A stretch of 6,639 nucleotides of DNA from Promethearchaeota archaeon (GTDB taxonomy: Archaea; Asgardarchaeota; Lokiarchaeia; Sigyniarchaeales; SOKP01), in contig DXJM01000009.1 in assembly GCA_019057355.1 (NCBI GenBank), positions 1-6,639 of the forward strand, given 5' to 3'. Under the pieces are notes generated by a model. The model was not told where the DNA came from. It did no database searches and was given only the letters and a program-made list of their open reading frames with translations. Position numbers and translations under genes: made by a program. This document shows, piece after piece, positions 1 through 4,864 of the stretch (position 1 is its first letter; every line of letters begins with the position of its first letter).

Positions 1-39
1 AATTTAGTGAAAAAAAAATTATTCAAGGTTACCCATTTA

Positions 40-993
40 ATGAAGATTCTTATATTTGGACCCCAAAATGCAGGAAAAACGAGTTTAATGCGCACTACAT
101 GCCTTGGCTATAATTTTATGAAAGTTATTAATTTAAAACCGACCAAGGGTGTTTCAAGAGAAAATTTCATATTTCGAGGCATTATGGAATTGAATATATG
201 GGATGCTGGTGGTCAAGAACGTTACATGGAGCGCTATTTTTCAGAATCACAGCGTGAATTAATTTTTTCTGAAATTACTACGGCTATTTTTATGGTTGAT
301 ACGGCGGCACCTGATTCTAACGTGAGAGAAATTTTCGACAAGTTTTATGGTTATGTATTTGAATTCAGTCCTCATGTTGATAAAATATATTGCTTATTGA
401 ACAAGATTGACTTGGAAGATTCGAAAGAAGATGGTTATTATGAAATTTTAACAAAAGGAATGGATGATGAGATAAAAAATAAAATTGTCTTTACTCCCGT
501 TTCTGTTAAGGAAGGAAGTGCCCAGCACAGGTTAATTGAAATACTCGATTATGAAATTCAAAAGAACACGTTAGCAATGCAGAGGCTCGGTAAGATCAGA
601 CATTTATTAAACGATTTAAAAGCAGAATCCTTATCAGAATATCTCTTGTTTAATCAACCGGATGGTCTATTAATGGCTTCAACGTTTGGAAAGTTCGAGA
701 GTAAACCCTTAAAATTCATGAAGTTTGAAATGGGAACGTTAGAATCTAATCTTTATGAGATCTATTCTAAAGTAATGCTTTTATTAAATACTAATCCTTC
801 TCCAATTTCACTGAGTACAATTGTTTATGAATCCGATGAAAACTATGTATTGATCAAAGAACTTGAAGATGCGGGATTTATCATGGCAGTTACAAAAAAT
901 AAAAAGCCTGAGGTCTTTACAGGAGTAATTCAAGCTCTTTCAGGTGATGAACTTAATAATTTAGAGGATTATTTAAGAACATCTCCCGTCTAA
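40..993 (+). CDS. Rag/Gtr-like small GTPase (RagA/Gtr1 type) with C-terminal roadblock-like region
   Basis: This is a Ras-superfamily GTPase of the Rag/Gtr type, which in eukaryotes forms heterodimers on lysosomes that report amino-acid status to TORC1. Numbered from the ATG at 40 (317 aa; human RagA is 313), the motifs are: P-loop GPQNAGKT at 7-14, switch I Thr35 in PTKGV, switch II WDAGGQE at 54-60 with the catalytic-type Gln59 kept, NKID at 121-124, and a G5-like TPVSV at 152-156. The stretch YFSESQRELIF after switch II closely resembles RagA (NYFTSQRDNIF), which Arf, Rab and Ras proteins lack. Residues about 186-290 look like the roadblock-type Rag C-terminal domain (LLFNQPDGLLMAS). There is no C-terminal Cys, so no prenylation; Rags are likewise unlipidated. 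The start is uncertain. GTG at 7 would add 11 residues, and the frame is open to the window edge. ATG 40 was chosen because strand beta-1 begins there and the length fits. No Shine-Dalgarno is visible. Its cellular role in archaea is unknown. Confidence 0.85.
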   Translation: MKILIFGPQNAGKTSLMRTTCLGYNFMKVINLKPTKGVSRENFIFRGIMELNIWDAGGQERYMERYFSESQRELIFSEITTAIFMVDTAAPDSNVREIFDKFYGYVFEFSPHVDKIYCLLNKIDLEDSKEDGYYEILTKGMDDEIKNKIVFTPVSVKEGSAQHRLIEILDYEIQKNTLAMQRLGKIRHLLNDLKAESLSEYLLFNQPDGLLMASTFGKFESKPLKFMKFEMGTLESNLYEIYSKVMLLLNTNPSPISLSTIVYESDENYVLIKELEDAGFIMAVTKNKKPEVFTGVIQALSGDELNNLEDYLRTSPV

Positions 994-1003
994 GTTTTAT
1001 CTA

Positions 1004-1009
1004 TTTTTT
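1004..1009 (+). terminator. U-rich terminator after the Rag-like GTPase gene
   Basis: A run of six T lies 11 bases past the TAA stop at 991-993, preceded by a TTTTAT patch. No strong hairpin precedes it. This matches the oligo-U terminators of archaea and sits in a convergent gap, where termination is expected. Confidence 0.45.
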
Positions 1010-1028
1010 CCTAATTCAATTTGATTGT

Positions 1029-1053
1029 AAAAAAAGAACAATAACCAAAAAAA
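1029..1053 (-). terminator. Oligo-T terminator after mtd
   Basis: Read on the minus strand, two runs of seven T (1053-1047 and 1035-1029) follow the mtd stop codon by about 25 and 43 bases. A weak 6-bp inverted repeat, AATAAC/GTTATT, flanks the first run. Archaeal termination needs little more than oligo-T, so this is a good candidate 3' end for mtd. Confidence 0.5.
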
Positions 1054-1077
1054 TAGTTGTTATTATTTTAAAGAGAT

Positions 1078-1917
1078 CTATTCTTCTTTATCATGCAATT
1101 TAACTTTTTTAAGCATTTTTTGATTTGCATGATGAGGTCTTCTAATAACGGTGTCATTTGCTTTTTCTATTTCTCTTGCAGTTCCCGCGAGTTCAGCGGC
1201 GGTCTCCATCATTTCATGTGCTGCAGCCAATAATGGCATGTAGTCTTCTCTTTCTCTTAATTTGAAACATGCTTTTCCGGTGACATTAGATACTTGGGAT
1301 GCTAGTTCAAATGCAGCAATTGCTTTTGCTTCGGCATATGGATTTGAAAATCCCGCTGCTGCTACTGCTATTGTAGAATTGATGATTATTCTAGGAAGCG
1401 TGGGCTTTTTTCCATCCAACATGTCCATTATTACTTTATTTAATTCTGTAGCTATGAGATTTAAGACCCCTGTGCCTGCAAGAACTTTTAATAAATTTGC
1501 ATTATATAAACTCATTTCTGTTGGATCTAAAAATGGACGACGCGCACCAATCATTGAATCAGCATTGACAAGCATGTATCCCATTCCTTTTGCCTCTATT
1601 TCTTCGACTGCTTTTTTAGCTGGAGCGTCAGAAATAACGATCGTTGGAATGCTCCCAGCTTTTTCTCTGCAAGCTTGAGGACCTTTTAATGCAGCATTTG
1701 GGCTAGACATTATGATTAATTCTGGTTTGGTCTCTAATAATTTATCTATTGTAGCTATACATATTTCAGGAGGATGCATTTTTGCTCCAGAAGTTACTTC
1801 TGTAACATTTATCCTCGTGCCTTCAGCTCGTTCGTCCATAAGAAATGCGAGTAATAAAGATGACCCGATCGTTCCATTTTTTAGAATTCCGATCTTTAAT
1901 ACTTTATCTTCATTCAT
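1078..1917 (-). CDS. mtd: F420-dependent methylenetetrahydromethanopterin dehydrogenase
   Basis: This cytoplasmic enzyme (EC 1.5.98.1) reversibly reduces methenyl-H4MPT to methylene-H4MPT with reduced coenzyme F420. It is the fourth step of C1 reduction in methanogenesis and the archaeal Wood-Ljungdahl pathway. The 279 aa match the usual 276-283. Family landmarks recalled from the methanogen proteins are present: KIGILKNGTIG near the N-terminus, DERAE and SGAKM at 28-47, the block GARRPFLDPTEM at 124-135, AHEMM at 233-237, and REIEKANDTVIRRPH at 248-262. A divergent N-terminal turn (KNGTIGSS for KLGCIGTT) and a basic C-terminal end are the only departures noticed. The ATG at 1917 places KIGIL at residues 8-12, as in homologs. 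The gene is convergent with the Rag-like GTPase and divergent from ftr. A TATA-like box 24 bases upstream suggests a nearly leaderless mRNA. The presence of Mtd implies that the host makes F420 and H4MPT. Confidence 0.95.
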   Translation of the reverse strand: MNEDKVLKIGILKNGTIGSSLLLAFLMDERAEGTRINVTEVTSGAKMHPPEICIATIDKLLETKPELIIMSSPNAALKGPQACREKAGSIPTIVISDAPAKKAVEEIEAKGMGYMLVNADSMIGARRPFLDPTEMSLYNANLLKVLAGTGVLNLIATELNKVIMDMLDGKKPTLPRIIINSTIAVAAAGFSNPYAEAKAIAAFELASQVSNVTGKACFKLREREDYMPLLAAAHEMMETAAELAGTAREIEKANDTVIRRPHHANQKMLKKVKLHDKEE

Positions 1918-1940
1918 TTTATCTCAATTGTGTTTGCAAT

Positions 1941-1948
1941 TATTTATA
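1941..1948 (-). promoter_or_regulatory. Candidate TATA box of mtd
   Basis: The minus strand reads TATAAATA here, preceded by an A-rich stretch (AAAAAC) that could act as a BRE. With the usual archaeal spacing of about 25 bases, transcription would start at about 1917-1923, at or a few bases before the mtd ATG. The upstream bases (GAGATAAA) hold no good ribosome-binding site, which fits a leaderless or near-leaderless message. Confidence 0.5.
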
Positions 1949-2035
1949 GTTTTTAAATTAAATTGCTAAATTTTCGAAACTTTATAAGGTTTATAGAGAG
2001 AAAAAAAGTATCGATTATAATTTTTTTTTATAAAT

Positions 2036-2043
2036 TTTATATA
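2036..2043 (+). promoter_or_regulatory. Candidate TATA box for ftr (upstream option)
   Basis: TTTATATA matches the archaeal TATA consensus exactly. If used for ftr, transcription would start near 2063-2068 and leave a leader of about 100 nt containing the 2075-2096 inverted repeat. A second option is TTATATAT at 2096-2103, giving a start near 2125 and a leader of about 40 nt. Sequence alone does not decide between them; because the region is so A+T-rich, chance matches are likely. Confidence 0.35.
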
Positions 2044-2062
2044 AAATAGAACATCTATAATC

Positions 2063-2094
2063 CTATAAATCTAGAGATCTATAAATCTGTAGAT
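2063..2094. repeat. Two tandem 16-bp repeats, candidate operator
   Basis: CTATAAATCTAGAGAT (2063-2078) is followed directly by CTATAAATCTGTAGAT (2079-2094), identical at 14 of 16 positions. A shortened copy, CTATAATC, precedes them at 2055-2062. The 16-bp period is about one and a half helical turns. The cluster lies 70-110 bases upstream of the ftr start and could be a binding site for a transcription factor controlling ftr, mtd or both. That function is inferred. Confidence 0.55.
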
Positions 2095-2096
2095 CT
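2075..2096. repeat. Perfect 7-bp inverted repeat (AGATCTA-8-TAGATCT)
   Basis: AGATCTA at 2075-2081 and TAGATCT at 2090-2096 are exact reverse complements separated by TAAATCTG. Each arm contains the palindrome AGATCT, and the two palindromes are 16 bp apart. The shape suits a dimeric DNA-binding protein. It could also form a small RNA hairpin if transcription starts upstream. It overlaps the tandem repeats. Confidence 0.5.
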
Positions 2097-2115
2097 TATA
2101 TATTAAATAAATCCA

Positions 2116-2129
2116 TGGCATGTGGCATG
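2116..2129. repeat. Tandem 7-mer TGGCATG-TGGCATG before ftr
   Basis: TGGCATG occurs twice in direct succession, flanked by CCA and G, within CCATGGCATGTGGCATGG. The element stands out as G+C-rich in an A+T-rich spacer, 37-50 bases upstream of the ftr ATG. Its outer bases CCATG/CATGG can also pair. It may be an operator or lie near a transcription start. It also spans a six-codon frame (ATG at 2115, TAA at 2133-2135) for which there is no other coding evidence. Confidence 0.4.
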
Positions 2130-2165
2130 GAGTAAAACAAATAAAGATAATAATGGTTAAAAAAA

Positions 2166-3071
2166 ATGGAAATAAATGGAGTAGAAATCGAAGATACATT
2201 TTGTGAAGGTTTTGGGGCTCATTTTGCGAGGATTATAATCACGGCAAAAAATCAAAAATGGGCAAAGATTGCAGCCCAGGTAACTACTGGATATGCAACC
2301 TCCACGATTCATTGTGATAGCGAAGCAGCTATTGATGTGTTCTTACCTCCAGATAAGACACCCGATAATCGTCCCGGATTTGCAGTGATGTTCTTCGTGG
2401 GAGATAAGAAAAAAATAGGTAATGTCGTAATGAATCGATTAGGGCAGTGTGTTCTCACGTGTCCGACCACTTCATGTTTTGATGGATTGAATGGTTCGCT
2501 GGATCCTTCAGTGGAATTTGAGATAAAAATTGGGGATAATTTGCGATATTTCGGTGATCGTTTCGAGGAAAAAATAGAAGGAACCGCAAATTGGAAGATA
2601 CCCGTGATGGACGGGGAATTTATCTGCCAAGGTGCTGCTAAGGTGGGAAAAGGGGTTGCTGGTGGAAATTTTTTGATTGTCGCTAAAGACCAAGAGAGTG
2701 GTTTGGCTGCTGCTGAAGCATCTATTGATGCAATCAAGGACATGGAAAATATAATTTCGCCATTTCCTGGTGGTGTTGTTCGCGCAGGTTCCAAGGTGGG
2801 TTCAAAATATAGTTTTCTTGGAGCCTCTACTAATGATGCCTATTGTCCTACCCTAAGAACGAAATCAGAAACATCAGTGCTCAGGGAAGGTGATAATTGC
2901 GTGTATGAAATCATTTTCGATGGAGCAACAGAGGAGGTTGTGAAAAAAGCAATGAAACTTGGGATTCAAGCAGCGGTTAAAGTACAAGGTGTAAATAGAA
3001 TTACAGCAGGAAATTATAATGGCAAATTGGGTAAATTTCTTTATAAACTACATGAACTTGGTTTGGAATAG
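2166..3071 (+). CDS. ftr: Formylmethanofuran:tetrahydromethanopterin formyltransferase
   Basis: This cytoplasmic enzyme (EC 2.3.1.101) reversibly moves the formyl group from formylmethanofuran to N5 of H4MPT, the second step of C1 reduction from CO2. The 301 aa equal the family length (about 296-303). Conserved blocks are visible along the whole chain: MEINGVEIEDTF at 1-12, TPDNRPG at 65-71, RLGQCVLT at 91-98, GVAGGNF at 163-169, PFPGG at 199-203, SKVGSKY at 209-215, ASTNDAYCPTLR at 220-231, and AGNYNGKLG at 281-289. The start is fixed by the family's near-invariant N-terminus and an in-frame stop at 2151-2153. No Shine-Dalgarno precedes it; the bases before the ATG are all A. The gene is divergent from mtd and shares its 248-bp control region. 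Its partners Fwd/Fmd and Mch are not in the window. Confidence 0.96.
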   Translation: MEINGVEIEDTFCEGFGAHFARIIITAKNQKWAKIAAQVTTGYATSTIHCDSEAAIDVFLPPDKTPDNRPGFAVMFFVGDKKKIGNVVMNRLGQCVLTCPTTSCFDGLNGSLDPSVEFEIKIGDNLRYFGDRFEEKIEGTANWKIPVMDGEFICQGAAKVGKGVAGGNFLIVAKDQESGLAAAEASIDAIKDMENIISPFPGGVVRAGSKVGSKYSFLGASTNDAYCPTLRTKSETSVLREGDNCVYEIIFDGATEEVVKKAMKLGIQAAVKVQGVNRITAGNYNGKLGKFLYKLHELGLE

Positions 3072-3093
3072 ATATCGTTTATAGATATTTTTT
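3070..3093 (+). terminator. Hairpin plus oligo-T terminator after ftr
   Basis: ATATC (3072-3076) pairs with GATAT (3084-3088) around a 7-base loop. A G-T and an A-T pair can extend the stem, and T continues through 3093. It starts at the ftr stop codon, so it is well placed as the ftr terminator. The stem is A+T-rich and weak; the T-run is probably the main signal. Confidence 0.5.
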
Positions 3094-3114
3094 AAAGGTA
3101 GTAAATAATAGCAT

Positions 3115-3126
3115 AAAAAAGAAAAA
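3115..3126 (-). terminator. Oligo-T terminator of the surface-protein operon
   Basis: On the minus strand T5-C-T6 begins six bases past the TAG stop (3134-3132) of the last gene of the operon. This is a typical archaeal oligo-T 3' end. It faces the ftr terminator, so the 60-bp gap serves both converging units. Confidence 0.45.
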
Positions 3127-3131
3127 TAGCC

Positions 3132-4862
3132 CTATAATTTTCTTTTTATTTTTCTTTGAGGAGTAACTTTATCGTTTTCAGGTTTTTTTTCTTTTTGCTC
3201 AGTTTTTATGCCCTCTATTTTTTCATCAGAAAGTTCTGAAGGTTTAGAGAGGTTTCTTGCTTTATTTTTCTCAGAAATACCTTTCTCTTGAGACTGTATT
3301 TTCTTTTTAGGCACTAACTGTTCACCTTCAAGAATCCTTTTTTTAATCCAATAGTATCCCATTCCCCCACATACTAAGGCCCCAATGATTAACCCGATCA
3401 CCAGAGCTATCCAGGGTAAAACAGCTGAGAGAAGATCTGGTATTATCGTTATTGCTTGAGGTGCTAATCCATAATCATCGGTGAGGCTAACGACTGCTCC
3501 ATCCGAATCTTCAGCATATACATAGACATACCACGTTCCCGTGATCAATTCATAAGAACTGAAATATACTGTTTGATCGGAACTTACTATTCGCTCAATC
3601 ATCTGATTATTGGGACCAATTAAAACGACAGTAATGCTCGCAATGGATCCCTCAACATCCGTAACGTTGAAGGAAAACGTTATGGAGTGACTATAGTAAA
3701 TTTTAATTCCCTGAGTCAAGGAAAGTCCATTTATTTTATAGGAATGAATTATTGGAGGATTATTTCTGACTTCTAAAGGTGTAGTATGAGTGTATAGAGA
3801 AACACCCCCATCATTATCCTTGACCGTTAGTATTATCGAATAATTTCCTATTGGATTAGAATAAGCAACATGAAAATCTAATTGAAATGACCCATCTCCG
3901 TTATTTTCTAAGAGTCCTAAATGAATTATATCGTCAAGCGAATGTTCGAGATCCATTGAAATGTTAATAAATGCATAATTTGTCGTTTCTAAATCGGACG
4001 CATTTAGTTTTATCTGGCAATTGTTTTGACCTGAACGCAATATCGAATAAGAATCCAAGATTATGGTAGAGATAATTATTTCTGGATTTTTATTTTCCAC
4101 CTTAAAATTAAAGTAAGATATCGTGAATATTTCATCAGAACTATTTATCAAATTCACGTGAACATAATAGTCTTTATTTAGATTAAATGAATTATTAATT
4201 GGAAATGAAATGTCACCGTGGTTATAGCCTGAAATGTTAAAGAGAGGCATGAAAGAATCATCACCTATAGAAACATTCCATGAATCCCAACTGTATAAAA
4301 TTTTGCTATTATAGTCTGGCGTAAGGGTTGCAAAAAGTAATTCTCCTTTATAATATGTTGAATCGGGCAAGAACATCACCATGACATTTGGTTTAATGGT
4401 AAAATTTATGCATGTTGAGGGATCGTTTAGCACATACCTACTTACATTATATACTAAAAATGTGACATGTATGAAGCCCAACAATTGGGGGGTAGGACTC
4501 AGCGAGGTCGTGTAATTGAAGGAAAATTTATCATCACTTACTCTTGTCATGTTATAGACTTCGGTGTTTCCATAGAGGTCAGAAAGGTGAACTTCTGTAT
4601 GATTTTCATGAGGATCATATTTTGAAACATTCACTTGAATGTTCACGGTCTCGAAATGTTGATAAATGCTTGATCTATTGATACTGATATCATCAAGTGA
4701 CAAGGGTTCTCCAATGACAGCAGATTTAATGGTATTCATGTAATCCTGATTCGGAGATGTAATCGGATTTAATGGGATTAAATTAAATGATAAAATGAAT
4801 AAACCGCTCGTTATTACAACAAAAATTAAACTAACATTGAGTAATGTTCTTTTTTTGATCAT
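3132..4862 (-). CDS. Surface protein: signal peptide, beta-sandwich modules, C-terminal membrane helix, long charged cytoplasmic tail
   Basis: This is a predicted 576-aa single-pass envelope protein of unknown function. Residues 1-7 are basic (MIKKRTL) and 8-31 hydrophobic, forming a signal peptide or N-terminal anchor. The ectodomain (about 35-475) is beta-rich and Thr/Ser/Asn-rich, with about 15 N-X-S/T sequons. It divides into roughly four beta-sandwich modules. The last two (about 258-367 and 368-475) look Ig/PKD-like, with boundaries such as VENKNPEII and VRNNPPII and the motifs TVKDNDGG and YAEDSDGA. A membrane helix spans about 480-505. The 70-residue tail (507-576) has 22 Lys/Arg and 12 Asp/Glu and should lie in the cytoplasm. 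The ATG lies 2 nt after the stop of the upstream gene, so translation is probably coupled; no clear ribosome-binding site is seen. Sequon glycosylation and the exact module count are inferred. No catalytic motif was recognised, so an adhesion or scaffold role is possible. Confidence 0.8.
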   Translation of the reverse strand: MIKKRTLLNVSLIFVVITSGLFILSFNLIPLNPITSPNQDYMNTIKSAVIGEPLSLDDISINRSSIYQHFETVNIQVNVSKYDPHENHTEVHLSDLYGNTEVYNMTRVSDDKFSFNYTTSLSPTPQLLGFIHVTFLVYNVSRYVLNDPSTCINFTIKPNVMVMFLPDSTYYKGELLFATLTPDYNSKILYSWDSWNVSIGDDSFMPLFNISGYNHGDISFPINNSFNLNKDYYVHVNLINSSDEIFTISYFNFKVENKNPEIIISTIILDSYSILRSGQNNCQIKLNASDLETTNYAFINISMDLEHSLDDIIHLGLLENNGDGSFQLDFHVAYSNPIGNYSIILTVKDNDGGVSLYTHTTPLEVRNNPPIIHSYKINGLSLTQGIKIYYSHSITFSFNVTDVEGSIASITVVLIGPNNQMIERIVSSDQTVYFSSYELITGTWYVYVYAEDSDGAVVSLTDDYGLAPQAITIIPDLLSAVLPWIALVIGLIIGALVCGGMGYYWIKKRILEGEQLVPKKKIQSQEKGISEKNKARNLSKPSELSDEKIEGIKTEQKEKKPENDKVTPQRKIKRKL

Positions 4863-4864
4863 TT

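Larger units (their letters stand above)
1918..2165. promoter_or_regulatory. Divergent mtd-ftr control region
   Basis: This 248-bp non-coding stretch separates two divergently transcribed C1 genes and is very A+T-rich. Besides the mtd TATA box, it holds an imperfect 9-bp direct repeat (TTTATAAGG/TTTATAGAG, 1981-1998) and a T10-like tract near 2022-2030. It also holds a canonical TTTATATA at 2036-2043, a repeat cluster at 2055-2096 and a more G+C-rich tandem 7-mer at 2116-2129. It is much longer than the other gaps in the window (84, 60 and 2 bp). No gene or structured RNA of a known class was recognised in it. Confidence 0.7.

Noticed and set aside
1037..1064. Hairpin between AACAATAAC and GTTGTTATT in the first convergent gap
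   Set aside because: Only a 6-bp A+T-rich core pairs, with a 13-base loop, too weak to call as a structured RNA; the oligo-T runs explain termination better.
1262..1678. Open frame of 138 codons on the plus strand, opposite mtd
   Set aside because: It lies wholly antisense to a confidently identified mtd, its translation resembles no family I know, and it has no ribosome-binding or TATA signal. It is best explained by the codon bias of mtd.
1712..1969. Plus-strand open frame running from inside mtd into the divergent spacer
   Set aside because: Most of it is antisense to the conserved N-terminal third of mtd. The hydrophobic tail is just A+T-rich spacer read as codons, and it would cover the mtd promoter.
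2022..2030. Long T tract in the divergent spacer as a terminator
   Set aside because: No gene ends near it on either strand. It is more likely promoter-region A/T tract DNA.
2309..2794. Minus-strand open frames opposite ftr
   Set aside because: They are antisense to the conserved body of ftr, with low-complexity Ser/Pro/Ile translation and no initiation signals.
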